A DNA stretch of 64,000 nucleotides from RGIG8775 sp045121195 (lineage in GTDB: Bacteria > Bacillota > Clostridia > Oscillospirales > CAG-272). The stretch is from assembly GCA_045121195.1 (NCBI GenBank), contig JBGVFO010000167.1, positions 1 through 64,000 on the forward strand. Direction: 5' to 3'. The notes under the pieces were generated by a model. The model worked only from the letters and a program-made list of their open reading frames with translations. It searched no databases and was not told the DNA's origin. Shown in pieces: positions 33,466 through 41,346 of this stretch; the stretch's first letter is position 1, and each line of letters opens with the position of its first letter. A program made the position numbers and the translations under genes.

Positions 33466-35259
33466 TTACAAACTCGACATTTCCCCTTCGTCCGCAGTTG
33501 ATTCGGTGGTGTAGATCAAAGGAATTCCGTATTCGGCTTCGTAGATCCCCTTCCAGACCGCGAAGTTCTGCGCGGCAAGCTTTTCCACCTTTTCGCCGTA
33601 GCGAAGGCTCTCGTCGGGATAAATGGGGGCGGATACGTGAATGGTGTATTCCTGAACGGGGAAGCCGTCCTCGCCGAGAATATCCGAGTCCTTCATCGTA
33701 ATGAAGCAGGGAAGAACGGGGACGTTGTTTTTGGCGGCTAAGATGTAAGCCCCCTTCTTCAAGGGCTTGGGCTTGCGGTAATTCCACCACATGCTCTGCT
33801 CGGGATAGACCAGAACGAAGTGACCGTCGCGCAAAAGGGTGCTTACGGCGTCCGAGAATTTTTTGAGGGTCTTGTGGTGAGAGGAGAGGGGCAGGGTGTT
33901 GCAGTTTCGCATCAGATAGCCGTAGAAGCCGGGGAATGAGGTGTAGTTGCCTTCCCGAATGACCCGATAGAAGGTGCGCTTCGGCTGGTCTGCCGCCTCG
34001 TAGGCGAGCTGGATGGCAAAGCTGTCAAAGGCGTTGAAGTGATTGCAGGTGATAATAGCGCCGCTGTCAAGCTCGCGGAGATTTTCAATGCCGCGGATCT
34101 CCTTGACGATCATCTTCTTTTCCTTCATCAGCTTGTGGACGAATTTGTGGGCGATGGCAAAGGCGTGCTTGGTCTTCAAGCGTTGCCAAAGGGATTTCTT
34201 GAGGTAGTCGATCTCGTCGGGCATCAGCACGCGAGAGGGGGGATCCTCCTCCACGTCCTCACCGAACCGTCCCGCCCGCTCGTAGGCTTCGATCTTTTCA
34301 AGAATGGCGACTCTGTCGGCACTTCGCGTTTTCTTATTGAGTACCTTCAGGTAATTGTCCTCGCGGTCGATCTCCCTCAGCGCCAGCTGTAGGAGTGCCT
34401 CACAGGAGGCGGCGTCCCGCGCCCGTTCCTCGTCGGTATAGGCGTCAAGGACCTTTCGAATTTCCTCGTAAACGTAGGTTTCGGAGGCGTATTTCCAGAA
34501 AAGGTCGCCGTGTCTGCAATCACGGTAATGCCACGGCTTGTTGGTCATAATGTAGTGGAGGACGCAGGCTTCCTCGATGGGGTAGGGGATCTCACCGAAG
34601 ATCTCGGTGTTCCATCGCTGATCCAGCCAGTAGACGTGATCCTTGCAGAGCACGTTGAGGTAGTCCTCATCCTGCGTAACGACGAAGTTGTAGGTGCCGA
34701 GCAGGGTCACGAATTTGTCCAGGATCCGCCCCTCGCGGAATCTGCGGCAGTTGATGAGGAGAACGCCCGCGTTGAAGAAGGCGTGGCGGGAGATGCCAAG
34801 CACCTTTTCCACGTAGGTGCCGTACTCGTCGACCTGAACCATTGCCTGCTCATGGCAGGCGCCCACGTAGGCGTCCCCGATATCGGTCAGATACATTTTG
34901 CTGATATCGCCCTGCACGACCGTGTCACTGTCAATGTAGATCGCCTTGTTATATTCGGGGAACATCTCGGCGATGAACAGGCGGAAATAGGTGGTCTTGG
35001 AGTAGTAATCCCGAATGGGTAAACGTGAGGAAAGGGTCTCCAGATAAGAGCTGACGTCCTCGAAAAAGATCTTTACGTTCTCCGCTTCCATCTTTTGGAA
35101 GGAACGGCGAACGCGGGGGGTGATCTCAGTGTGAAGGATATGAACGTGATACTGGTAGTTGGGGTCTGCGTTCGCCATCATCGAGTGCAGAGAAACGACG
35201 GTGTATTTCACGAAGGCGTCATCGCAGGCGTAGAATATGGGAATGATCGGTTTAGCCAT
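33466..35259 (-). CDS. GT8 glycosyltransferase fused to PlsC-type acyltransferase
   Basis: A 597-residue two-domain protein. Residues ~5-270 are a GT8 (GT-A fold) glycosyltransferase: IPIFYACDDAFVKYTVVSL, the metal-binding DSD at 110-112 (AIYIDSDTVVQGD), NAGVLLIN at 163-170 and LHYIM with H235. After a charged helical linker (~270-380), residues ~385-590 are a PlsC/LPLAT acyltransferase with HX4D (ITCNHFNAFDSF, H407/D412) and YPEQS at 485-489. ATG 35259 follows AAGGAG and overlaps the preceding GT8 gene by 8 bases. The fusion suggests glycosylation and acylation of one lipid product. No signal or membrane helix. Confidence 0.85.
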   Translation of the reverse strand: MAKPIIPIFYACDDAFVKYTVVSLHSMMANADPNYQYHVHILHTEITPRVRRSFQKMEAENVKIFFEDVSSYLETLSSRLPIRDYYSKTTYFRLFIAEMFPEYNKAIYIDSDTVVQGDISKMYLTDIGDAYVGACHEQAMVQVDEYGTYVEKVLGISRHAFFNAGVLLINCRRFREGRILDKFVTLLGTYNFVVTQDEDYLNVLCKDHVYWLDQRWNTEIFGEIPYPIEEACVLHYIMTNKPWHYRDCRHGDLFWKYASETYVYEEIRKVLDAYTDEERARDAASCEALLQLALREIDREDNYLKVLNKKTRSADRVAILEKIEAYERAGRFGEDVEEDPPSRVLMPDEIDYLKKSLWQRLKTKHAFAIAHKFVHKLMKEKKMIVKEIRGIENLRELDSGAIITCNHFNAFDSFAIQLAYEAADQPKRTFYRVIREGNYTSFPGFYGYLMRNCNTLPLSSHHKTLKKFSDAVSTLLRDGHFVLVYPEQSMWWNYRKPKPLKKGAYILAAKNNVPVLPCFITMKDSDILGEDGFPVQEYTIHVSAPIYPDESLRYGEKVEKLAAQNFAVWKGIYEAEYGIPLIYTTESTADEGEMSSL

Positions 35260-36094
35260 TTTGGGAAGCTCCTTGGTTGAATTTTTTGATGAGATCCTGG
35301 TATTCGGACAGAATATCGTCAAACTGACGATAGCGGAAGACCTTGTGGACGCGGTCTACCTGCCATTGCTTGATGTTGTCGGTGTGGGGGTAGGGAAGCC
35401 AGAACAGGCGCTTGGAAAAGTGCCGCACGACGGTGTGCTTGTGCAAGAACTTCTGATCGTTGAAGCGCTGGGGAAGCATCCTTTTACGGGTGGTGGAGCG
35501 AATGATGGCGCTCTGATCGGCAAACATCAGCTTCTTAGTCTTGATCAACGCCCGCGCTTTTTTCAGTAGCCCCGTTTGACGCATATAGCCCAGATTAAAC
35601 AGCAAAACGCCGGCGTTTACGTAGTTGGGATGCACCAGATATTTTCCGTAGTGATCCCGCGCCGCGGCGTATTCGTAGCCATCCACGTCGATATCGTAAA
35701 GCAGATGAACGTCGCGGTTGAACATCACGTCTACGTCCAGATACAAAAGCTTATCGGGCAGACCGTCCACGCGGTCGGCGAACAGTCGTATCAGCGTGTA
35801 GGGCGAGCAGTAGGCGTCCTCGTTGGGACAGCTTTCGAACTTCTCTCGGTATAGTGCCGTGACGTCTATGAGAACGGCGCGATTTTCCTTGTTGTAGCCT
35901 TGGATCACCTCGCTGAAAAGTGCCATCTGGCGGTCGTTCACGGGGAGATAGGTCGGCTTGATGTGGGAAACGTCCATGGTGAGCACGTAGAACGTGAAGG
36001 GCTCGGGGGACGCGGTGCGCTTGAGTATGGAAAGGGCGCAGGTCAGCATGCCGTCGAAGACCTTATCGTTTCCGCAGAACAGAATATTAACCAT
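35252..36094 (-). CDS. GT8-family glycosyltransferase
   Basis: A 280-residue retaining glycosyltransferase of family 8, which transfers hexoses from UDP- or similar sugars. The opening is VNILFCGNDKVFDGMLTCAL; the metal-binding DxD is DVD in KLLYLDVDVMFNRDVHLLYD; NAGVLLFNLGYMRQTG is the usual acceptor-side motif, and PHTDNIKQWQ supplies the late histidine region. GGAG ribosome binding site; overlaps the acyltransferase gene upstream and the GT8-acyltransferase fusion downstream by 8 bases each, so the three are tightly coupled. Acceptor unknown; a lipid is suggested by context. Confidence 0.88.
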   Translation of the reverse strand: MVNILFCGNDKVFDGMLTCALSILKRTASPEPFTFYVLTMDVSHIKPTYLPVNDRQMALFSEVIQGYNKENRAVLIDVTALYREKFESCPNEDAYCSPYTLIRLFADRVDGLPDKLLYLDVDVMFNRDVHLLYDIDVDGYEYAAARDHYGKYLVHPNYVNAGVLLFNLGYMRQTGLLKKARALIKTKKLMFADQSAIIRSTTRKRMLPQRFNDQKFLHKHTVVRHFSKRLFWLPYPHTDNIKQWQVDRVHKVFRYRQFDDILSEYQDLIKKFNQGASQNG

Positions 36095-36869
36095 TGTTTT
36101 TCTCCTTTTCGTATCGGATCCATTTCACCGTGGAGCTTTTTGCGCGTTGCTGCATCGCTTCGTAGACACGGTCCCGAAGCGCGGCGCGCTGCTCTCGCTT
36201 GGGGAGGGAGATGTCGGGAAAGAAGGGGCCGTCGATATAGGTCACGATCTTTGGCTTTTTTGACCATCGCCGTTTTTGATAGGTGTTGGTGAAGCAGAAG
36301 CAAGGGACGTTTTTCTTGACGGGATAATGGAAGGAATCGTCGGGGAAGGGGCGGATCTCGGTATAGAAGGGCCAGATGTGCGCCTCGGGATAAATGACCA
36401 CCGCGTGTCCTTCGTCGATGCGACGATCCACCGCGCGGAGAAAATTGCGATAGGCGTCCATATCGTCGGGCAGAGGGAGCGCTCCCATAGAGGGCGTCAC
36501 ACGTCCGAGTAGGGGCATGGATACGTTGTTGGGATGCACGATGGTGTAACATGTTTTGGGGAGGGTCAAGATGCTGGGGAGAAAGGCGTCCCCCACGATC
36601 TGGGTATGGTTGCCGTACAGAAAGTATCCTGCTTTTCGGTAAGGCTTGAGCTTTTCCCGTCCCACCGTTTTTTGACCGAGCGCCGTCTTGACGTATCCGT
36701 ACGCAATGGGGGTCGCCACTATGCGATACCAGAAAAAATGGGTAAAGCGCTTCCATAGGGAATCGTGGCAATAACGGTAGCTTCCGTCGATACGCTTGGG
36801 GGTGATCTGCGCCGTAGAAAACTCGTCGTTCAGCTCGTCCCGATAGAATATGACTCTCTGTTTTTCCAT
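36087..36869 (-). CDS. PlsC-like 1-acylglycerol-3-phosphate acyltransferase, variant active site
   Basis: A 260-residue LPLAT-fold acyltransferase. The catalytic-site motif reads YGNHTQIVGDAF, giving H and D separated by five residues (HX5D) rather than the canonical HX4D; the second block is VVIYPEAHIWPF in place of YPEGTRS. Both changes are coherent and the rest of the fold is intact, so a divergent subfamily is more likely than an inactive protein. First gene of the three-gene acyl/glycosyltransferase operon, with an AAGGAGA ribosome binding site and a strong promoter. Acts at the membrane surface, presumably on glycerolipids. Confidence 0.8.
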   Translation of the reverse strand: MEKQRVIFYRDELNDEFSTAQITPKRIDGSYRYCHDSLWKRFTHFFWYRIVATPIAYGYVKTALGQKTVGREKLKPYRKAGYFLYGNHTQIVGDAFLPSILTLPKTCYTIVHPNNVSMPLLGRVTPSMGALPLPDDMDAYRNFLRAVDRRIDEGHAVVIYPEAHIWPFYTEIRPFPDDSFHYPVKKNVPCFCFTNTYQKRRWSKKPKIVTYIDGPFFPDISLPKREQRAALRDRVYEAMQQRAKSSTVKWIRYEKEKNNG

Positions 36870-36902
36870 ATCCTTCTCCTTTCGTCCTCTTTTTGCGCTC
36901 CC

Positions 36903-36931
36903 ATTATACCGCCCATAATATAAAAAGTCAA
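36903..36931 (-). promoter_or_regulatory. Promoter of the acyltransferase/GT8 operon
   Basis: Minus strand: TTGACT (36926-36931), 17-bp spacer, TATAAT (36903-36908). Confidence 0.85.
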
Positions 36932-36970
36932 CCTACGGTCTTTTTGTAGTGGTATCTATATGGTAGAAAC

Positions 36971-37008
36971 GGAAAAAGCCCGACTCTCCTGTCGGTAGAG
37001 TCGGGCGG
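36971..37008 (-). terminator. Terminator of the HAD/XRE-membrane operon
   Basis: GCCCGACTCT and AGAGTCGGGC (36978-37006) around a 9-nt loop, with a T5 tail on the minus strand. Confidence 0.82.
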
Positions 37009-37021
37009 TAGAATGGCGCTG

Positions 37022-37642
37022 TTACGCGGTTTTTCTCGCTTTTTTGCGGTAGAGTCCGGACCATAAAAGGATCACGAGCTGTCCGGGCGCCCCCAGCAGA
37101 TATACCTGCCAGATGTTGATGGAAAAAGCAACGAAGCTGATATGAATGGCGGCCAAAAGAGACCACGTCAGCAGGGAAATGATGAGATAATTTCGCCTGC
37201 GATTAAACCAAACGGAGTTGAGGACCAGCCAGACGATGGCGGAAATGGGGATGGCATAAATGAACGCCAACCAATGGTGATGCACGTCGGAGGGAAGCAG
37301 GTCGAGAACGACGAAAGCCAGCGATGCCAAGAACCAAACCAAAAGGATGCTGATAGCGGTCACGATGGAGCGGTTGGCGTGCTTCTTTTTGTCGGTGACC
37401 GAGACCGACGACGCGGACGCCTCTGCAGGCTTTCTGTTGCGGATCAGCTCGTCAAGAGTCACGTCAAACAGGTCGGCGATGGCGACCAGCGTGGCAAGCT
37501 CGGGGATAGATTCCCCGCGTTCCCATTTGGAAACCGCCTTGTCAGAGTAGTGGAGCTGCTCCGCAAGCTCCAGCTGGGTCATACCGTTTTGAGCGCGAAG
37601 GGCAGCGATCTGCTTCGCAACGGTGGATTTTATATCTTCCAT
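37022..37642 (-). CDS. XRE regulator fused to four-helix membrane domain
   Basis: A 206-residue protein. Residues ~8-65 are an XRE helix-turn-helix (QNGMTQLELAEQLHYSDKAV, SKWERGESIPELATLVAIAD); residues ~90-200 contain four hydrophobic segments (ISILLVWFLASLAFVVLDLL, LAFIYAIPISAIVWLVLNSV, YLIISLLTWSLLAAIHISFV, IWQVYLLGAPGQLVILLWSG). Such membrane-linked HTH proteins may sense envelope state. ATG 37642 follows AAAGGAG; the frame upstream overlaps the HAD gene. It starts 17 bases after the HAD stop, so the two share an operon. Confidence 0.85.
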   Translation of the reverse strand: MEDIKSTVAKQIAALRAQNGMTQLELAEQLHYSDKAVSKWERGESIPELATLVAIADLFDVTLDELIRNRKPAEASASSVSVTDKKKHANRSIVTAISILLVWFLASLAFVVLDLLPSDVHHHWLAFIYAIPISAIVWLVLNSVWFNRRRNYLIISLLTWSLLAAIHISFVAFSINIWQVYLLGAPGQLVILLWSGLYRKKARKTA

Positions 37643-37659
37643 AGAGTACTCCTTTGGGA

Positions 37660-38373
37660 TCAGTGGATCAAGTCGTCGAGGTATCGGGAAAGCTCGTCGA
37701 AGCCGCCGCTTGGGAATTGCGAGATGTCCACGTTCTTTTTGTTGATCAGGCAATCGGTCAACAAAAAGACCTTCATGCCGAGGTCGGCGGCAACCATATC
37801 GTCTCCCACGTCATTGCCTACCATAAGGCATTCCGCGGGATTTACGCCGAGGCGTTTGGCGATCTCTGTGTAATAGGCGGGATTGGGCTTGCAGTAGCCG
37901 ATGTTTTCGTAGGTGGTATAGAGGGCAAAATCATCGGGGGAAAGACCTGCCCAACGCATACGGCTTTCGGTAGCGATAGCAGGGAAAATGGGGTTGGTGG
38001 CAAGCGCCACGGTGATGCCGGCGTCCTTCAGACGGCGAACGGTTTCCGCCGCCCGTCCGTCATAGCCGCATACGTCCTTTACCGCTTGAAAATCGGTGCG
38101 ATAAAACTCGTCAAAGACCGCCTCGTCGTTGCGGGCGGACAGGTGGAACGCTTGGCAGAAGGTATCCCAGAAGACCGCTTCGTTGGACGCCTCGCCACCG
38201 TTGCCGATCATAGCCGCGGTGCCCTTCCAGATGGCGTCGATCAGTGCCTTTGGATCGTATCCGAGGGGCGCCAGCTTTTTTGCCAAGCCGCCGAAATATG
38301 CTTTTATAAAAACGTCCTGATCCATAGGGAGCAGCGTCCCGTCCAGATCAAACAAAACTGCTTTCGTTTTCAT
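37660..38373 (-). CDS. HAD-superfamily hydrolase
   Basis: A 237-residue HAD hydrolase of subclass IA. Motif I is AVLFDLDGTLL, with DVYxx-type nucleophile Asp; motif II is VALATNPIF; motif III lysine lies in GYCKPNPAYYTE; and motif IV is MVGNDVGDDMVAADLGMKVF. It would dephosphorylate a small metabolite such as phosphoglycolate or a sugar phosphate; substrate unknown. ATG 38373 follows GAGGAAG. Cotranscribed with the XRE-membrane gene. Confidence 0.9.
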   Translation of the reverse strand: MKTKAVLFDLDGTLLPMDQDVFIKAYFGGLAKKLAPLGYDPKALIDAIWKGTAAMIGNGGEASNEAVFWDTFCQAFHLSARNDEAVFDEFYRTDFQAVKDVCGYDGRAAETVRRLKDAGITVALATNPIFPAIATESRMRWAGLSPDDFALYTTYENIGYCKPNPAYYTEIAKRLGVNPAECLMVGNDVGDDMVAADLGMKVFLLTDCLINKKNVDISQFPSGGFDELSRYLDDLIH

Positions 38374-38411
38374 ATGCTTCCTCACGCCTGGTGATTTATA
38401 AACATTCCTTT

Positions 38412-38440
38412 ATTGTACATCAAAAAAAGGCTTTTGTCAA
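38412..38440 (-). promoter_or_regulatory. Promoter of the HAD gene
   Basis: Minus strand: TTGACA (38435-38440), 17-bp spacer, TACAAT (38412-38417). Confidence 0.85.
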
Positions 38441-38463
38441 TATTAGAAGCCGGAAATGCCTCT

Positions 38464-38495
38464 CAAAAAACGCCACAGGACCGTCCTGTGGCGCT
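38464..38495 (-). terminator. Terminator of the Gfo/Idh/MocA gene at 38503
   Basis: CGCCACAGGA, loop CCG, TCCTGTGGCG (38471-38493), followed by T6 on the minus strand. Confidence 0.9.
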
Positions 38496-38502
38496 TTGGA
38501 TT

Positions 38503-39504
38503 TTATTTCTTCATGCCGCCTTCCTCGTAGATCCGACAGATCAGGCGATGGGTCTTGAGGGCCTCCTCGCCGTCGATCTCAAGAGGCTCAAGCCCCAGAC
38601 AGGCACGGTAAAAGTTGGAGAGCTGACGCACGTGCCAGTTGCCCCAATAGTCCTTGCCCTTAAAGGTCTGCGGTGCCTTTTTGACCTCCTCCACGGTGCC
38701 GTCCTTGTACTGGATGAGCGCCTGATTGTAGCCAAAGGTGACCTTGCCCTTTTCGCAGAACAGCTTGATCTCAATAGGCTCGTCGCAGGCGTAATTGTTC
38801 ATACACCAGAAGCCGTAGGTCGCGCCGTTTCGGAAGGTGATAAAGCCCTCCGCGGAGTCCTCTACATCCACGATCTTGTGTCTGCGGTTTGCCATGTTGC
38901 AGGATACGCTCTCCACCTCGTCGTCGATGATCCAGCGAACCAGATCGATGGAGTGGATAGCCTGGTCGATGACCACGCCGCCGCCCTCCTTATCCCAGGT
39001 GCCCTTCCAGTCACTGTGGGAATAATAGTCGTCGGAGCGGGACCAGGTAAGGGTGGAGCGAGCGGAGATAATACGTCCCAGCCTTCCGCTCTTCACGGCA
39101 CGCTTGACCAGCTGTGCCGAATCGTTGTAGCGGCACTGGGAGATCACGCCGAACTTTCTTCCCGTTTCCTTGGAAACGGCGATGGCGCGCTCCGCACTTT
39201 CCATATTGACGTCCATAGGCTTCTCGGTAATCACGTCAAGCCCCTGCCGCATGGCGTATATGGCTACCTCGGAATGGAGGTAGTGGGGCAGACAGAGCTG
39301 TACCGCGTCAAGCTGCTCACAGGCGATCATTTCGCGGTAGTCGGTGTAAGCCTTGATGTTGTATTTCTGTGCCTTTTCCTCGGCGCGCTCGGGCTTTACA
39401 TCAGCGCAGGCGACGAGAACGGCTTCCTCAAGATCCACGGCGGCTTCAAAGTGCATCACCGAGATGCGGCCGCAACCGATAATGCCGATTCGTAATTGCT
39501 TCAT
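38503..39504 (-). CDS. Gfo/Idh/MocA-family oxidoreductase
   Basis: A 333-residue NAD(P)-dependent dehydrogenase. The Rossmann fold is LRIGIIGCGRISVMHFEAA; the family EKP motif is intact in GLDVITEKPMDVNMESAERA; WDKEGGGVVIDQAIHSIDLV is the C-terminal DxxxHxxD signature. Relatives oxidise sugars, inositols or UDP-GlcNAc-type substrates; none can be chosen here. It is a single-gene unit with its own promoter and terminator, and is not closely similar to the pair at 5.9-8.6 kb. AAAGGA ribosome binding site. Confidence 0.9.
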   Translation of the reverse strand: MKQLRIGIIGCGRISVMHFEAAVDLEEAVLVACADVKPERAEEKAQKYNIKAYTDYREMIACEQLDAVQLCLPHYLHSEVAIYAMRQGLDVITEKPMDVNMESAERAIAVSKETGRKFGVISQCRYNDSAQLVKRAVKSGRLGRIISARSTLTWSRSDDYYSHSDWKGTWDKEGGGVVIDQAIHSIDLVRWIIDDEVESVSCNMANRRHKIVDVEDSAEGFITFRNGATYGFWCMNNYACDEPIEIKLFCEKGKVTFGYNQALIQYKDGTVEEVKKAPQTFKGKDYWGNWHVRQLSNFYRACLGLEPLEIDGEEALKTHRLICRIYEEGGMKK

Positions 39505-39567
39505 TTGTCACGTCCTTTCTGTGGGCGATCATTTTTGAAAACGGGGATCGCGCCACAAAACAAGGGT

Positions 39568-39596
39568 ATTGTACCACATTTTTTCGCTTTTGGCAA
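39568..39596 (-). promoter_or_regulatory. Promoter of the Gfo/Idh/MocA gene at 38503
   Basis: Minus strand: TTGCCA (39591-39596), 17-bp spacer, TACAAT (39568-39573). Confidence 0.75.
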
Positions 39597-39630
39597 TACT
39601 TTCCGAAAATTTAAGAGGCACCACCGCCCC

Positions 39631-39659
39631 TTGACTTTGCCTCTGCAGCGGAGTATAAT
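39631..39659 (+). promoter_or_regulatory. Plus-strand sigma-A-like promoter with no gene downstream
   Basis: TTGACT (39631-39636), 17-bp spacer, TATAAT (39654-39659). It points into the structured stretch and, antisense, into tRNA-Arg. No convincing protein frame follows. Confidence 0.55.
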
Positions 39660-39719
39660 GAAAAGGGATATCACGGAGCAAATGATCCGCGCCATCCCTT
39701 GGCACCCACAACAGGAATC

Positions 39720-39816
39720 AGAACCGCGTCGGTGCCTGGGTGAGCGATTTGCGACGGTTTGGTTAGCACCGACGGATCCTTTGGCGATGCCAAAGGAGAG
39801 GTTCGCTTCAATGACA
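39720..39816. ncRNA. Candidate structured non-coding element beside tRNA-Arg
   Basis: The ~97 bases between the two direct repeats contain two perfect 9-bp stems. CGTCGGTGC (39727-39735) pairs with GCACCGACG (39766-39774), and TCCTTTGGC pairs with GCCAAAGGA around GAT (39777-39797). Neither strand has a convincing coding frame. It could be a processed part of the tRNA read-through transcript (minus) or an RNA from the plus promoter at 39631. Element identity unknown. Confidence 0.4.
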
Positions 39817-39819
39817 AAT

Positions 39820-39860
39820 GAAAAGGGATGTCACGGAGCAAATGCTCCATGCCATCCCTT
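39820..39860 (-). terminator. tRNA-Arg terminator
   Basis: On the minus strand AAGGGATG pairs with CATCCCTT, with an inner GGAGC/GCTCC stem, then TTTTC. A near copy lies at 39661-39700. Confidence 0.7.
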
Positions 39861-39934
39861 GGCACCCACAACAGGAATCGAACCTGTAACTACCCCTTAG
39901 GAGGGGGTTATTATATCCATTTAACTATGCAGGC
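39860..39934 (-). tRNA. tRNA-Arg (anticodon CCT)
   Basis: The minus strand reads GCCTGCATAGTTAAATGG at the 5' end. The anticodon arm is ACCCC-CTCCTAA-GGGGT (anticodon CCT), the T arm ACAGG-TTCGATT-CCTGT, and CCA is encoded. The acceptor stem GCCTGCA/TGTGGGT closes with three G-U pairs. A hairpin (GTCGGCA/TGCCGAC, 39937-39952) precedes the 5' end. Confidence 0.93.
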
Positions 39935-39958
39935 GTGTCGGCAGATGCCGACGGGGTT

Positions 39959-39987
39959 ATTGTATCACATTTCGAGGCGGAAATCAA
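39959..39987 (-). promoter_or_regulatory. tRNA-Arg promoter
   Basis: Minus strand: TTGATT (39982-39987), 17-bp spacer, TACAAT (39959-39964). Confidence 0.8.
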
Positions 39988-40017
39988 GACTTTCCCAAAA
40001 TTTCCGCCACATTGTAC

Positions 40018-40809
40018 TTAAAAGGTGAATTTGTCGCTTTCCTCAAGCTCGAGGACGTCGACCATAGCCTGCAGGTTGGCAAAGCCCTTTTCCTGCTCGC
40101 AGACCTTATGGGAGTCGCTTCCCACGTAGAACTTACAGCCGCACGCCTTGGCGATCCTGTAGGGACGGAGGGCGCGGGGGAGATCTTCGTCGGAATATCC
40201 GTTTGCGGGGAAATTCAGCTCGATGCCCACTCCCACCTTTGCTGCCTTGATGAACAGACGGGTAAACTCCTCGTCCGAGATCATATCCAGCACCGTTAGG
40301 TGATCCTGCCATTCGCCGGGGGCGAGCAGGTTGCAGGTCAGATGGGCGATGCCCACCTTGTGGAAGGGAAGATCCATATCAAGGACCTTGTCCAGACGCT
40401 TGACATATGCCTCGGCGCGCTGCTCAAGGGTGACGTCAAGATCAATGGTGAAGCCCTTCATATGCAGATGGGTGGTAGGGATGATGATAAAGCCGAAGCG
40501 GTCGTAATGCTCGGGCGAAAGTCCTACGGTGAGAAACTTATCCATATCGGTCTCGCATCCGAAGACGAATTCCACGTCGGGGTCGGATGGCAGGGGAAGT
40601 GCCTCGCAAACGTGGGCGTAATTTTGCTTCTGGTACCAGCCCGACGCGCCGGGAACCGTTTCGTCCCAGAAATGGTCGGTCAGACAGATTTTGCGCAGAC
40701 CGTGCGCCTTGGCGTACTGCAGGATGCGGGCCGGTGTATGCTCGTCATCGTGGGAGCAGAGAGAAAGATAGGAATGGATGTGATAATCGTGATCAACGAC
40801 AAAACGCAT
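40018..40809 (-). CDS. PHP-domain phosphatase (histidinol-phosphatase-like)
   Basis: A 263-residue PHP-domain metallo-phosphoesterase. The first metal motif is DYHIHSYLSLCSHDD; TDHFWDETV and the later IIIPTTHLHM, IAHLTCN and VGSDSHKVCEQ supply the remaining His and Asp ligands. This order matches HisK-type histidinol phosphatases and other PHP enzymes; no his gene is near, so another substrate is equally possible. ATG 40809 follows GAGGTG. Divergent from the VanZ gene; own promoter. Confidence 0.82.
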   Translation of the reverse strand: MRFVVDHDYHIHSYLSLCSHDDEHTPARILQYAKAHGLRKICLTDHFWDETVPGASGWYQKQNYAHVCEALPLPSDPDVEFVFGCETDMDKFLTVGLSPEHYDRFGFIIIPTTHLHMKGFTIDLDVTLEQRAEAYVKRLDKVLDMDLPFHKVGIAHLTCNLLAPGEWQDHLTVLDMISDEEFTRLFIKAAKVGVGIELNFPANGYSDEDLPRALRPYRIAKACGCKFYVGSDSHKVCEQEKGFANLQAMVDVLELEESDKFTF

Positions 40810-40839
40810 AGAGAACACCTCGTTTTCTTTGATAGGTCA

Positions 40840-40868
40840 ATTTTATCACAATAAACCGTGAAAAGCAA
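40840..40868 (-). promoter_or_regulatory. Promoter of the PHP gene
   Basis: Minus strand: TTGCTT (40863-40868), 17-bp spacer, TAAAAT (40840-40845). Confidence 0.7.
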
Positions 40869-40896
40869 GAGAAAAACGAAAGAAAGGAGCGCAAAA

Positions 40897-41346
40897 ATGT
40901 CAGGGAAAAGGAAATATACGATACTTGGCCTATTGACGCTGGCGATCCTGTGGACGGCGTTCATTTTCAGTCGATCCATGCAGACCGGGGCGGAATCCTC
41001 CGAGGCGAGCGGGCGGCTTGCCGCATTTTTGCAGTCGCTTTTAGGGGACCTCCCCGTGTCGGAATATTTTATTAGAAAGCTGGCGCATTTCGGAGAGTAT
41101 CTGATCCTTGCGTTGCCTGCGACGGGCGCGGTAATGCTTATGAGGCGTCGATGGCTTCCTGTTGCCGCTTGGGGTTACGCAGTTCTCGTGGCGCTTTGCG
41201 ACGAGTTTATCGTACAAGCGCTGACGGCGGGGCGAGGCCCGCGATTCACCGACGTGCTGATCGACAGCGCGGGGGCGCTTACGGGCGTTATTGCGGTGGT
41301 CTTCGCAGTTGTTATTTTGCGACGGCTCCGAAGAAAAGGGTATTAA
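40897..41346 (+). CDS. VanZ-family membrane protein
   Basis: A 149-residue VanZ-like protein with four membrane segments (ILGLLTLAILWTAFIFS, KLAHFGEYLILALPATGAVM, LPVAAWGYAVLVALCDEFIV, LIDSAGALTGVIAVVFAVVI). The conserved charged positions are present: HFGEY, CDEFIVQALTAGRGPRFTDV and DSAG. VanZ proteins are linked to low-level teicoplanin resistance, though most members have no proven role. ATG 40897 follows AAAGGAGCG. Its stop codon overlaps that of convergent pnuC (4 bases), with no terminator between. Confidence 0.9.
   Translation: MSGKRKYTILGLLTLAILWTAFIFSRSMQTGAESSEASGRLAAFLQSLLGDLPVSEYFIRKLAHFGEYLILALPATGAVMLMRRRWLPVAAWGYAVLVALCDEFIVQALTAGRGPRFTDVLIDSAGALTGVIAVVFAVVILRRLRRKGY

Larger units (their letters stand above)
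39657..39885. repeat. Direct repeat of the tRNA-Arg 3' end and terminator region
   Basis: Copy 1 starts at 39657, copy 2 at 39817, an offset of 160 bases. Each has ~63 nearly identical bases, starting AATGAAAAGGGAT and ending CAACAGGAATC. Copy 2 includes the last 20 bases of tRNA-Arg (minus strand) and its hairpin terminator; copy 1 holds the same fragment without the rest of the tRNA. Confidence 0.85.

Noticed and set aside
39657..39885. An intact att-flanked mobile element at tRNA-Arg
   Set aside because: The repeats are only 160 bases apart and the space between encodes nothing, so at most a scar remains.
39496..39900. A plus-strand frame of ~134 codons across the tRNA-Arg region
   Set aside because: It runs antisense through the tRNA and its repeated 3' end, and reads as the nonsense often produced by such regions.
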